This document shows positions 44,314 through 55,219 of a stretch of 64,000 nt of DNA, piece after piece. The number at the start of each line of letters is the position of its first letter. Within the stretch, counting starts at the first letter, position 1. The notes beneath the pieces were generated by a model, which ran no database searches, was not told the origin of the DNA, and was given only the letters and a program-made list of their open reading frames with translations. The DNA is from Nothopassalora personata. Its lineage: Eukaryota > Ascomycota > Dothideomycetes > Mycosphaerellales > Mycosphaerellaceae. The translations under genes were made by a program, and so were the position numbers. Location of the stretch: positions 1,984,001 through 2,048,000 of the forward strand of contig CM066290.1 in NCBI GenBank assembly GCA_033816765.1, given 5' to 3'.

Positions 44314-45690
44314 ATGGCTACCCAAGGCATTCTTTGGGAGTACGATCAGGCTGCCAGAGAGTACTACTGGTACGACTCCCGCACTGACCAGCTAGTATAT
44401 CAAAATGGAAGACGCGTGTCGCGCTCCCAAAGGGTCCCCCGAACAGCCAATACATCTTCGCAACCAGTCTCTTTACCCGCAAACAGTCGTGGCAGTCTGG
44501 GGCCAGGTTCCGGCTCACCACCTCGCAATTATGGCCTCTCTTCAAGGCACTCGCGCGTGGACTCGGCGTCAGACGTTGACTCAAGTAGTCTAAATGCGGC
44601 ACTCTCCAGCATGAACATCGGCAGTGCCACCACCAGGACTTCGGTACACAATGGCATGACCGTAATTGACGCACGAGATACGACCAGCCACGTGCGCAAC
44701 CTCATTGGGACCTCGCCTGTAGAGAAGATAACCGATCCCACCCTCTTGCAACAAGGTGTTCAAGCTCATCGATACTTACTCGGCACCGGAGGTGGTGATA
44801 CTGAGCAACTGTTCTCCAACTACAAGATTCGCGACCACGGATTCTTCTCTGTCGGTAGAGTCTTCCTTGTGTTATGGGCAGAACCTGCTGGTGAGACGGG
44901 AAGCGGCCTCACCTTTCAAGAGGCTAGCGATCGAAACATCACACGTGGACGCCTAGGCGGGCTCGTTCATTCGAAGGTGCGACGCTTCGTCGTGGTCCGT
45001 GCGTCCAATACCTACTGCAGCGCTCTACCCATCGCCACGTATGGTAAGCAGGGCGTTGGCAAGTTTGGAGTCAACAAATCGGAGCACGCTATCATCCACA
45101 CGAGCAAGGAAGCTCCTTTGGCTCTGAGAGCCGAAGAGCCAAACAGAGGAGAGCTGCCTATGAGATCTACACCGATCAGAGTAGTACCAGACGACCCGGT
45201 CGAGCAGCTTGATCCACTGTCGCGGATTGACTTCGGGAAGGTGCACACTGTGCAACACAACATCAAAGCTCGGAACCTGGGCATGGTGCACCCGACCTCG
45301 GTGGCTGCGCTAGAAGCTCAATTCTCCAGTGTCTGGGCTGCACAGTCCCGAGCCACTGGTCTTCGTCCAGCAGCCCCTATCGTCAGTGCAAGTCCTCCCG
45401 TTACAGCAACACGTACCATGTCGAGGGTCACAGAAGAACGCGATCAGGTAGATGACAATCAAGACAGTGACAGCGACAACTCCGATGAATCCGAGGACGA
45501 TGAAGCTGAAGCAACTCGCGCACAGCAAGCCAGATCTGCCTACGCGCGTCTGCTTAGCCAAGGCATGACCAGAGATCAAGCGTTCGCACACATGGTTTCG
45601 GGCCTTCGCTCAACCGGCATCTCGAAGGAAGGCGCCGTGGCGGAGATTCGTTCTCGGCTCTCTTACCGCCCGCGTACTTCTGAAAACTAA
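44314..45690 (+). CDS. DUF6590 protein
   Basis: Single-exon gene of 458 residues from ATG at 44314. The N-terminus (LWEYDQAAREYYWYDSRTDQ) is a typical fungal WW-like opening, followed by a Ser-rich linker. The DUF6590 core covers about residues 175-325: DHGFFSVGRVFLVLWAEPAG, VRRFVVVRASNTYCSALPI, EHAIIHTSKEAP, and LDPLSRIDFGKVHTVQHN. An acidic run (DSDSDNSDESEDDEAEA) precedes a C-terminal helix pair (AYARLLSQGMTRDQAFAHMV). The family is widespread in filamentous ascomycetes and of unknown function. Confidence 0.85.
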   Translation: MATQGILWEYDQAAREYYWYDSRTDQLVYQNGRRVSRSQRVPRTANTSSQPVSLPANSRGSLGPGSGSPPRNYGLSSRHSRVDSASDVDSSSLNAALSSMNIGSATTRTSVHNGMTVIDARDTTSHVRNLIGTSPVEKITDPTLLQQGVQAHRYLLGTGGGDTEQLFSNYKIRDHGFFSVGRVFLVLWAEPAGETGSGLTFQEASDRNITRGRLGGLVHSKVRRFVVVRASNTYCSALPIATYGKQGVGKFGVNKSEHAIIHTSKEAPLALRAEEPNRGELPMRSTPIRVVPDDPVEQLDPLSRIDFGKVHTVQHNIKARNLGMVHPTSVAALEAQFSSVWAAQSRATGLRPAAPIVSASPPVTATRTMSRVTEERDQVDDNQDSDSDNSDESEDDEAEATRAQQARSAYARLLSQGMTRDQAFAHMVSGLRSTGISKEGAVAEIRSRLSYRPRTSEN

Positions 45691-46490
45691 TCTGTTGCAA
45701 TACCGATCGTGAGTCACGACGATCTAGCCTATATATCACAACTGACACATACGATCATAGTCTTGCCGCTTGAGCATCCACAGCTGGTCGCGCTCATCCC
45801 TTCGTGCTACCACGTCGGATTTTTTATACGATTTCTGCCTTTGCAGGTCAGCTTCCCTTTGTGAATGTCGATTCGACGCAAACACTACATCTATGGTGCG
45901 CTTCGGTGTCGCCTGGATACGAAGTGACGGCCAATGTACATGTCGCGTTTCATGTGATGTCCCGTTGTCATGTTTATTACTGCGCTGTGTCACAGGCTGA
46001 TAGCTCTTCGTACTGATCTCGATGCCCAAATCTCACATCTTTCGTATTCTAGCATTGACGTCGAATGAGAGTATAAAGATCCACTTGCGGCCTCAGGCCT
46101 TATGGCTAACGCAGTGATGCCGCATGCATCATGCTAGTCATGATAGCAACCAGATCTCCCGGACCGTCCCTTCGATGGCTTCCCGCGATCGGCATTGGAC
46201 CTTGTTGACCATTTTTGCGACCAGCTTTCTTGGCGCGCACCCGGCAAGAGCACCTGATCCCGCCACATCTCGATCGTTGGACAGCCTACCACACTGCCCC
46301 CCGAGACGACGAATCAGGCTGGCCTCGAGCTCCAGAGCAAGTCGATGAGACTCTACGAGCTCGCCCACATGACTGATGAGCATACAAGCCAATCACGGAA
46401 TGCACGTCGTACATAGTTTCAAAGCGTCTCTAAGCCTTTCCGGCCACGTCAATGCGGGTACTTTCATGCTAGCTTTCAATCAAGTTCGCA
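45691..46490. other. No supported gene
   Basis: 800 nt with short frames only. Confidence 0.5.
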
Positions 46491-46899
46491 GTGACAGAAG
46501 TCGCGGTGCACATTGCCACATACATAGGTCAAAGCAAGCCACAGGCGGGACGGACAGCTGCAAAGGGCTTTTTGCCCCGATCACAATCTTCCACGAGCGC
46601 CGAAGAGATGTGTGAACAAACTGCTCCACCTCTGCTTGAGAAATACTTCCACATCCTAGGGGAGTTACGACTGCTAAAAGAACGATTGAAAGACGAGTCA
46701 CCGCATGAGCAGATTCAACGGCGTGCCGCGCGAGAGCTTTCGAAGGAACAAGAGAAACCGCTCTAAGAGACCGACGCGGAATTCGATGCATCCTGTCAAA
46801 GAGAACGTGACAATCTACTACATCAGGAACGAGACTATGTACAGTCGGTCCTCGGTAAGCTGGAGGTCCTAGTAGAACTCCCCCCCCCCTTTTTCCCAT
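46491..46899 (+). pseudogene. Coiled-coil gene fragment with in-frame stop
   Basis: From about 46602 the frame reads helix-like, charged sequence (LLEKYFHILGELRLLKERLK, HEQIQRRAARELSKEQEKPL). It meets TAA at 46764-46766, then continues in the same frame with similar composition (FDASCQRERDNLLHQERDYV, SVLGKLEVLVEL) up to a run of ten C at 46880-46889. No splice sites that would remove the TAA were found. It looks like a broken piece of an unrecognised helical protein. Confidence 0.35.
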
Positions 46900-46902
46900 A
46901 CT

Positions 46903-47464
46903 CTAACCCGCACTCTGACACGTTTCTTTGTTACCAACATCAAACCTCAAAGTCACCGTGCCATTTGGATAATCTCCACTAACTGTGTAATTATGCTCCT
47001 TCGTATTGCCATGCGCGCACAAGCAAATTGACGTTCCGCCTGAAACGGCACCCGTCGAGTCAAAGAGTGAATTATTCGACATTTGGTCCGAGCCACCAAT
47101 GCCTTCGCAGGCTTGCCACAGCCAGGCGCTAACGCCGGTGGCGTTGCAGGGCGTTTCTAGGCACTAGGTTGAGGGCGTTAGTGTAAATCGATTTAGGGTA
47201 AGGGGATGGAGGGAATTAGGAAGGGGTCAGGAGATAGGAGGAGGCGAGACAGAGCGCTATGCTAAGAGGACAAGGATGTAATTGTAAAATGACCTTGGGA
47301 TTTGTTGTAGTCATCTACTTACAGTGTATGTGAAATTGCCTGGTTTATTGTCGCCTCTGTGATGACCTGCCCCCAAGACGCCGGCAGCGGCTCTAGCTGT
47401 GTCTGCGAGAACTTTAGTTATGGCGGCGTATATTACGAGTGTATAGTGACTTACCTATAGCCAT
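46903..47464 (-). CDS. Small six-cysteine protein, effector-like
   Basis: Three exons (47464-47455, 47402-47323, 47163-46903) with introns of 52 nt (GTAAGT...TTCTCGCAG) and 159 nt (GTAAGT...CAACCTAG) join in phase to 116 residues. The gene is invisible as a long ORF. The mature-like part has six cysteines (TCLETPCNATG, WQACEGIGG, ICLCAHG, KETCQSAG) and five N-glycosylation-type sites (NFT, NAT, NNS, NYT, NGT), which points to the secretory route. The first exon as modelled (MAI|DTARAAAG) gives no signal peptide; the true 5' exon may lie upstream, or residues read just before exon 2 (YTLVIYAAITKVLA) may belong to it. It sits in a TA-richer pocket next to eroded DNA, a common setting for fungal secreted proteins. 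Function unknown. Confidence 0.55.
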
Positions 47465-47486
47465 TGTATTCGGGTGCGACTGACAC

Positions 47487-47540
47487 TGTACTGTATGTAA
47501 GTCGTGTACCGTATGTAAGTCGTGTACTGTATGTAAGTCG
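47487..47540. repeat. 18-nt tandem repeat, three copies
   Basis: Units tgtactgtatgtaagtcg at 47487-47504, 47505-47522 (one substitution) and 47523-47540, immediately upstream of the small cysteine-rich gene's ATG. Confidence 0.85.
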
Positions 47541-48590
47541 CGCAAGCACGCGGGCAGATAGTACTTATAGTGTTTCCTAGACGACAGATGTAAGAGCATC
47601 AACTAGCTGTACAGTAATCGTGTCGGTCCCTAAGCACCCGCGAAGCCGGTGACGGCCACGTTAAAAAAATCGCTCACATTCCCTATCGTAGGTCAGACCT
47701 ACCTTCCACTAGGCGCAGTTTAGGCTGTTCGTGTGCTCGTGTCCCTTCATAGCCGCGGACCCGCTTGCACCACCTGCATAGCTGTGTGCGCGTTTTTTGG
47801 CCTCACTAGACCTTGAAACAGGCATTACACTACGTCGGTAAGCCTAGGTCGATATATAGCCACGTCGCCCTCACATTATCGTCCTCGCATACAGCCCTAC
47901 ATAGCTTAGAGTTATGACGGCGTAATATCGTGGAGGCAACAACATAGCCGATCCTAAGGGAGCTCTATCTTTAATAATAGTCTTAACGACCGTCGTCTGT
48001 ATGCGACCAATTAGGTAAAAGAAAAAAAATTCACGCGGAATTTCTGGCCTCCGGTATTGATCGCTCTTCCACAGTTCTATGGGACACTTCTCCACGCGCC
48101 TTATTTAGCACGGGAAATCGATCCCTCCACGCGTAGCCTGTGCACGGCTCCAGGCCTCGAAATGTCTACTGCTGTCGATCCTCCGACCGTCCCAGACAAT
48201 GATCGCGGGGTAGTCTACAGTCCTTCGCATTCTCTGCAACAGCGCGACCATTTGTTCCCACACTACGCCGCAAGTCTCCGCCATCACTTCGATACATACA
48301 CTATCTTCTGAGCGGCAGTCTGGATTTGCAGATGCTGCAACCTTGTCGGCACAACAAGACGATCATGGAAATCACAAAGATTGGTAGAGTAGTAATAGTG
48401 TTGGCTCGAAAGCCGATAGCAGCTACTGTATTACGCCTCATCACAGACATGTCGATCTCGATCTGATGTCACGCGAGCTACCAGCTGTTTGACCCGACCC
48501 ATGCACCTTGCGTCCAGGCCATTAGAGGATGTAAGTAGATTGTTGTATCAAGAGAGATCTACCAAGTCGTCGCGAGAAAAGCAATGTAAG
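47541..48590. other. TA-richer region, possible eroded repeat
   Basis: About 47640-48060 is visibly richer in TA steps than the surroundings and carries no gene I can name. Short minus-strand frames (47871-48095; 48105-48287) read without a recognisable domain. A mutated transposon remnant is possible but no terminal repeats or transposase motifs were seen. Confidence 0.35.
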
Positions 48591-48593
48591 CTA

Positions 48594-49070
48594 CGCGTAA
48601 GTGCCTAAGGCAACTAGGGCCTTGGCATCCAAAGAACTGCTGGGACAAGCATCAAGTCCATTATCCTCGCATCTTTGCGCCAGCTCTGCGGCAATAGCGC
48701 TCAAGAATTGCGAGAGCTTGGCTGTTGCTTGCCGCCATTCTGAGTCAGCTTCGATGGCCTCTGCCACCGTGGACAAATGATGGCCAAGCGACCTCGGACC
48801 GGTGCGGACCTCGAACCGGTGCGTCGAGCCCTAGGTCCGATACATCTTCTTCTTCTTCGATCAGCTGGATCTCGGCCACTGTGTCGAAGTAGGCATGCGC
48901 ATGCTCTCGTATCGATTCACGTCGTTGTGAGCAAGAGCTTCGGCCGAATGGCAGGTAGAGCAGCCGCCTTTCTGATCGGATGTGAGGAGCTGCAGCAGAT
49001 CATCGACGGCTACTGTGATGCGCTCGTCGAGATGTTCTAGGGTGAACGTTGCGGCTTCCTTTGCGCTCCT
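48594..49070 (-). pseudogene. Coding-like fragments of an unrecognised gene
   Basis: Three minus-strand stretches in two or three frames read as one protein. 49064 to about 48888: AATFTLEHLDERITVAVDDL then LLTSDQKGGCSTCHSAEALA and HNDVNRYESM. Next YFDTVAEIQLIEEEEDVSDLG. Last, to TAG at 48594: EAIEADSEWRQATAKLSQFL and RCEDNGLDACPSSSLDAKAL. Frame changes occur near 48885 and 48770 without clear introns. The composition is strongly protein-like, and the CxxC pair in the first piece is notable. I do not recognise the family; it may be the C-terminus of a regulator. Upstream exons may extend to about 49740. Confidence 0.4.
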
Positions 49071-50111
49071 TGTGGCTTTTCAAGTAGTTTTGCCCTGTGC
49101 TTGCCGTGAGACGCTGTCTGTGAAATGATTAGGTTGATGTCGAAATTCCAGGGCTGCAGACCCTACATTGTGCAGACAGCGTTCGGCAGTACTCTGCCTC
49201 ACTCTACAATCGGGCCGCCGACTAAAACCAGACCGCGAATCGCCGGGGATGGTATTATGCAGTCCCAGTGAGGCTGTTCGCGGCACAACGAATGGCTCAG
49301 CAGAAGCGCGAGGATTGCTCACCTGTGCAGTGCTTATTCTGGTCCATGAACAAGTGAGAACAGAGCACCGTCGAGCTCAGGTCGATGCTACCTAAACACA
49401 GGTGTGTTGGTTTTCACCCAACACCAAAGGCATGACCAGCATATAAGAGTCGGTGTACAGCAATGCCCGAGCACCAATGGTCCGGTTGGGCAGAAATCCA
49501 TCGACACTGGAGCACTTTTGGCCCGCAGCTTCTCGCACAGTTGCTTCTCCTGTTGGGTCCATGAACAGAGCAGTGCCATCAAGCAGATCTGGCTCGATTC
49601 AGGCGCGTCTGTAGCTGGAATGGCTGACAACGCCTCCAATGCCTCATATTGGACGCTGCGCTTTCGAAGATGCCCGAGAGCAGTGTTCCTGTCTCTCCTT
49701 GTTCGCGCGATGCCGGGTAGGGGAGCAAAGTGGGACATATGCTATCCTCCAATGCGAATGGTCAGCTGTCGAATAGCGTGAAGATATTTAGCTCACTGAG
49801 GGTGTTGTCATCAGCATACATTGGACGTGTCACCACAAAGGATTCAGCGGTTTGACAAGACTTCTTTTCTTCGAGCATTGCGCCCACCTTTACGCCTCTG
49901 TTCACCGATTTCCAAAGCCTCGGACACTCCCGCACCACTTTCGAGCATGCAGCGCACAGCTCAAAGATCGAAGACGCAAGCAAGACCATCCTCCCCTCGA
50001 TTTCCCCTGCCGCATAAGCATATAAAGACCATTACATCATGCCACAAACCTCCGTACCATATTCAAATATTCTGTCGCTATAAATTACCCATTACACCTT
50101 CGTCCACCCCT
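49071..50111. other. No clearly supported gene
   Basis: A minus-strand frame from ATG at 49738 to 49388 (116 codons) has protein-like pieces (TDAPESSQICLMALLCSWTQ) and could be an upstream exon of the preceding relic, but no splice chain was found. The right end is the 3' flank of the DUF1989 gene. Confidence 0.4.
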
Positions 50112-51845
50112 CTAACCAGCCACCTGCTCCGGCCTAACCAACTTCTTCGGCTTCTTCCTGACCGGTGCAGGCTCGCCGTTCGTGGGACTCGTAGCCGTCG
50201 ACTGCGGTACAGACTTCTTCACCGGGGGAGGCTTGCTAGGTGGAGGCCCAGTCGTCTTACCCAGAGGCTTTCCAGCCGATGGCGCTGCCGCTTTCTTGAC
50301 AGGCTGCGCTGTCTTCTGTGCCAGCTTCGTAACATTCGTTGCCGCTGTCGCAGTGCCATTGGTCGCTGGCGTGGCTTTTCTCTGGGGGGTGGGCTTCTTC
50401 AACGCTGGAGCTGGGGAGGCAGATTTCGGCTCTTCCTTGTCACCATTTGCAGCGGCTGGTGTCTTCTTTACAGGAGCCTTGCGAACAGGAGCTTTCTTCT
50501 TCGGCGCAGTGCGCTTGAGAGCCGTGGTAGTATCCTCCGCATCCTCCACTACGAAGCTAGCATCCGTGATGTCCTTGCCGTTGATCCCATTGACGTCGTT
50601 GGGGCAGGCACTCATCACGACCACCACATCCCGCTCAGCCTTGAAGCGAACGTAGTCGCCCTTCTTCGACTTTGGCGGGTGGAAGCCGATGTCGCCCTCG
50701 TCGTCCCAGGGGATATTCATGAACAGATTCAGCGGCGCAGGACACTGGTTGATGGTTACATCAGCTCCTATAGCCTTTGCACCTTTCAGTCCAGCACGCT
50801 CGTTGAGCTCTTTGAGCGCGAGTACGAGATTCTCGGCGCAGGATCCGTGCTCTTCCCATTTTGGCACGCCTAATGCTTGATAGCGATATGGGTCGCAAGC
50901 CGGGATCAAGGCATCGTGAATCCCAGAGGAGCTGTCCTCTATAACAGTCAAGATGGGTTCGCGGATGTTCGTGACGAGCGTATCGTTGACTTTGGGTCGC
51001 AGGTGCAGTGTCGCCGTGCGGGTGTGCGCCATTGACATGAATTCCATGTTGGGAGCTGCGCCAGCTCGCATGTTCCAAGCCTGGTAGCCTGCGTAAAGGG
51101 AGCCAGCGTAGCCAGATCCAGTCATTACTGCCATGCCTGTAAGTAGCTGTCAGTGCACAATGTTCATGTGGAGAAATTGTTACCTTTCATACCGGCTGCG
51201 CCGACGGGTGTCTTGGAGAAGTCTTGCAGCTGCTCTAGATAGGACTTGGAGGTATCGCGTTGATGCTGTCAAGATCGTCAATATGTGCTTGAGCGAAACA
51301 TGCTGTCTTCTGCTTACCGTAGACGCAAACTGTGAAACCGTGTCAGTCGCCTGCTTCGGAATGTACGAGCTGAAGCCCTTGCCGGCAGTGAAGTACGAGC
51401 TCCAGGTCTTGGAGTCCTTCTGCTGCTGAGTCTCATCCTTCTTCCCTCCGTCTTTCTCCTGAGTCTGATCTTGGCCGTCGTCTTTCTTCTTTCCTAGCCC
51501 AAGGGAAGGCACATAACTGGTCCATGTGCTCTTCTTTGGAGCCTCATTCGATTCATCCTTGTCTTGGGCTTGTGCTCCAGCAGTGGCTTTCTCCGCTTCT
51601 TCCTGACTGGGCAGGTCTTTGCTTCCCTTCTTCGATGCTGCCTTCAAGCTAGCCTGATCCTTTGATTCTTCCTCCTGCTTCGCTTTGGCTTCTTGCTCAT
51701 CCTTGGTTCCGTCGGGCTTGGGTAGCGCAAAGGCCCATGTGTCAACGACTTGAGTTCCCGAAGGGTTCACGATCTTAATGACTTGCCCAGCTGGCACGAA
51801 AGTAGCTACCCCATGTCGTGCCGGGATAGTCTGGAGCTCCGCCAT
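50112..51845 (-). CDS. DUF1989 protein with a long internal insertion
   Basis: Three exons (51845-51318, 51265-51184, 51136-50112; introns 52 and 47 nt) give 544 residues. The start ATG at 51845 begins MAELQTIPARHGVATFVPAGQ. The DUF1989 beta-barrel motifs are present but split: IVNPSGTQVVDTWAF at about 23-40, then after some 190 residues HTRTATLHL, VIEDSSSGIHDALIPACDP, HGSCAENLVLAL, NLFMNIPWD and VVMSACPNDVNGIN. The insertion is charged (Lys/Glu/Gln) with the near-repeat STWTSYVPSLG/TWSSYFTAGKGFSSYIP. The C-terminal 140 residues are Lys/Pro/Ala-rich (KKKAPVRKAPVKKTPAA). Bacterial relatives are urea-carboxylase-associated proteins; fungal function is unknown. Confidence 0.88.
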
Positions 51846-52335
51846 GACGCCGACCTTGAAAATGCTTATCGATACAGAAGGAAGTACAATATGATTCCAA
51901 TACCTGTGGCACTTCGTACCCTCTGCTGAAACAAGAGACAAGTGATGAAAGATCACGAACCTGGTGTAGTGTGCGAGAGAGGAACAGAAAGTACAGTGGC
52001 TGAAGACGACAACGTGGCCACGCACGTCACAGCATCCGTCGACGAGTCGCACAGTTTCCAGAGCAGGAGTTCCTGTCGAGTTGCCAATTGCCAGTGTTGC
52101 ATCACTTCGCAGGGATCGTAACCAGGATATGGTGCTGGAACTGCAGCTCTCCCTGTTTTCTGGAGGATCCACGATGACGAAGCGACTTGGCATGGCGTTG
52201 GACCCCTAAAAGGGGCTGTGGTATCAAATCTCCTTATTTCGGTGACCTTGCTTCAAGCTCATCAGTATTCTTCACCGCCGTGCTTGCGGCAGTATTAATG
52301 TACAAGTTGCGTTTCATCGCTTCCATAATTTCCAC
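51846..52335. other. DUF1989 gene 5' flank / secreted-protein gene 3' flank
   Basis: 490 nt. The minus-strand frame continues open upstream of the DUF1989 ATG to 52193 but has no family match and looks like 5' untranslated sequence. Confidence 0.5.
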
Positions 52336-53433
52336 TCAGAAATGCTTCACAGGCTCCATTGTGCCACATCCGGTCTGCACGAAGAAGCCAGTGCCTGGTT
52401 CCAGCCTCTGTCCGCCGTCCGAGTATTGGAAGCCCACGCCACAAGTTGGCTGCTCAGTGTACCACAGGAAACAGTTGCCTGCGTCTGGGTCATCCTCGGA
52501 GGCGGCGCATCCTTCAGTATCCACACAGAGCTGGCAACATGCAGAGGGATCACTCCCCGGAGCCAGGCCTCTGGTGTTGGCGGAGTTGCCGCCGGTCTGA
52601 CCGATACCGTAGCCGTTGACTTCGGAGATGAGATTTGTGGGCGCGCACTTGAGATGTTGCGTGGTGGTACTGGATGCCACTGTTTGGGTGCAAATGCCAT
52701 CGCCGGTGGCGACGGCTGCCGCAGGTGCTGTGCCTGTGACCGGGGAGGGAAGGGGTGCTGTTGGGTCCACGAGCTTCTTGACCGGTGTGACGTAGAGAGT
52801 AGGTGTTTCTGCTGTGACGGTCTGGGTAGCGGGCTCTTCCAGGACGGTCGTAGTGGAGAAGATGTAGGTGGTGATCTGTTCGAGGCAAGCGACCTTGACT
52901 GCTTCTTGCGTCACGTTTGCCACTCTCGCTTGCTGGCCGAAGATGCGGAACATGTCTGGCTTGAAGATGTTGTCCTTTGCGGGTGAAAGTTTCTGCTCCA
53001 GCGGGCTGGCTGTACGCTTCGCCAAGGTGCCATTGTATGATCCTGTGTAAGCTGTCGTGACGCCGGTCGTGCTGATGATACAGTCAGCGACATGATGGGG
53101 ACAATGTTGTGGCGTGGCTTACACTGTGGTGGTGGTCGAACAGGCGGCTTGCCGGGCTTTGAGGGCGTTGCCTTCTGCGGTTGAAGTCACTGCCTGTGGC
53201 GTCACGGTGGTCGTGATCGTTGACTGGCCTCCGCAAGCTGTGACGGTGGAGCTGGCGGTCTGCGAGATGGTCTTCGTGCGGGTCGGCAGCTCTGCAGGTG
53301 TAGACCGAGCACGCTGGTACTTGGTGAAGCAGGTGCCTGTGCTGTCGACCGAGGTGGATCCGTCCCGCTTGACGTTGGGTACGGCATAGGTAGAGGCCAC
53401 GAGCAAGCCGATCGGTAGGCCCTTGAGCAGCAT
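52336..53433 (-). CDS. Secreted protein with C-terminal cysteine-rich (PAN/apple-like) module
   Basis: Two exons (53433-53123, 53071-52336; 51-nt intron GTAAGC...GCTGACTGTATCATCAG) encode 348 residues. A signal peptide is clear (MLLKGLPIGLLVASTYAVP), followed by NVKRDG, a KR site typical of fungal propeptides. The middle is Thr/Ser/Pro-rich (STTTTV, TTTTQH) and likely O-glycosylated. The last 100 residues contain eight cysteines in a pattern recalling PAN/apple modules (DPSACCQLCVDTEGCAASED, GNCFLWYTEQPTCGVGFQY, VQTGCG). Such modules bind carbohydrate or protein. Cell-wall or extracellular location is likely; partner unknown. Confidence 0.82.
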
Positions 53434-54934
53434 GATGGCGATGCTGCAGTCGTGGTGTTGGGGATGTGTCAGGAAGTGGTGGCAGACCTGATAGGAGGAG
53501 TGCTGGACATGGAGCAGGTTAAAAGTACTGTAGGGCCAGTTGCGTGCCGACCAACCTGCATTCACGCTCCCTCCACCGTCTCCATCTGCTGCATGCACTG
53601 TGGCACGGAAGAAGGCCCTTGTCATGACTAGCTTGTCATACCTACTCAGAATATCTGCGTGCCAGAGCATCGGGGTGGTGAGCAAAACATGCCACAAGCC
53701 GCCATTCTATGTACACCCATTGTCGCCATTGTTCTGTCCGTGCCCATGGCCAAAGCACGTTTGACATGGCAAGCGCCGTCGTATAGCGTCTCGTCCATCC
53801 ACCCGCGGCAGACTACGCACAACTACGCTGATAATAAACGTAGCGTGGTCGAGCGTGGTTCCGTAGATTGTTCCTGCATAGGAGATCAGCCAAGATTCCG
53901 ACATGCTGTGAAACATTTAGTCCGGCCTTGGCGAGCGGCAAGACGGCTCTTCACAGCAAGCGACATGTACCCGCTGTCCGCATCGATGTTCGGTCCCGAT
54001 GTTCTGCTATCGTTCCATCCCAACGCTTTATCGCCGCCACGAGCGCCTCAATGATGCCGTTGTACAGAATCCGCATGGCAAGCACGTATCTCGTCAATAT
54101 GTTTCACGCTCGACCCTTGCCTCACACAAGCCTTCGCCCTTGCACTCTGCCACTGAGTAGAGAAGAAAAAGGGCTATCGAGGAACTAGAAATAAAGGAAT
54201 TTCGCGAGGGTTTTAGCGAAGCTTTGAAGGCGCGAGCAAGCTGGTATGCTCGATAATGTAGTTGTTTGAGGATTCCACGCACTAGACAATGAATGAGGCG
54301 GAAATGCCGCATACTCTCGGCAAGTCTTTCAGGTGATCGATCACGAAATGGCGTCCTCGATAACAGCTGCATAGCTCCAGTGAGCATCGTGGGCTTTGCA
54401 TGGATATTATTGTCGCAGCGGTTCTAGAGCTAAACAGCGTACCTCGATGTCGGTATCTGGCACGCACACACACACAGGAACTTTACGATGCAGCAGATCT
54501 GCACGGACGGACGAACTACGACGCGTGAAGACGGTCTGCCACGGCATCGGCCTGTGGATATCACTCCTGTGCGATCTGGGTCTTGTGATGGAGAAGGGAG
54601 AACGAACGTTGATAGAGAGTCTTTGTGTATATTGTGCAATGTTTGTTCCGCCTCAGTCACAAGCGGTAGGGATCAGGCCACTAGTTCTAGTTCTAAGGAA
54701 TATAGTTAGAAGCGCAACGCGCGCAGAGCGTCACTTGGCGATCAACGGCTTTCCAGACAGCTAACTAACGGCCACGATGCCTCCTTCTTCGCGATGACAC
54801 GTGCGCAGCTGAAGTTACAGACGTGGCGAAATTGATGACCAGGTACGAGCGCGGAGGACGAAAGATCAACGAAAGCTGTGGAGTGACATGAATGGTGGGA
54901 GAGCATCTGACCTGACAGGAGCTGTGTTTTTGCC

Positions 54935-55022
54935 GAGAGAGAGAGAGTGGGAGAGGGAGAGGGAGAGAAAGTGGGAGAGGGAGAGAAAGAGGGAGAGGGA
55001 GAGAGGGAGAGAGGGAGAGAGA
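54935..55022. repeat. GA-rich (GAGAGGGAGA) tract
   Basis: About 88 nt of almost pure purine on the plus strand in units of gagagg/gagaaa, roughly 200 nt upstream of the large plus-strand gene. Confidence 0.85.
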
Positions 55023-55105
55023 AACAAGCACACGGAAACAGTACAGTTGGGAGACGATATGTTTCGAGGGAGATAGCACGGGACTGTCGAGAGGACACAG
55101 TGACA

Positions 55106-55140
55106 GCGCAGCGCAGCGCAGCGCAGCGCAGCGCATCGCA
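55106..55140. repeat. Pentanucleotide GCGCA array, six units plus one variant
   Basis: Six perfect GCGCA units at 55106-55135 and one TCGCA unit, about 80 nt upstream of the ATG at 55220. Confidence 0.9.
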
Positions 55141-55219
55141 TCCCAGTCGAATCCCTCGATGCACAGTGAGTGAGTGAGTGCATGTGCGACGTTGAGTCCA
55201 GCCCGCGGCGTCCGGTGCG

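Larger units (their letters stand above)
53434..55219. other. 1.8-kb intergenic region with simple repeats
   Basis: No gene supported. It separates the secreted-protein gene from the 2052-residue gene (divergent starts) and contains the GA tract and GCGCA array listed separately. Confidence 0.55.

Noticed and set aside
48777..48840. tRNA-like segment with a GGTTCGAGGTCC string on the minus strand
   Set aside because: The flanking bases do not pair into a T-stem and no acceptor or D arm is present.
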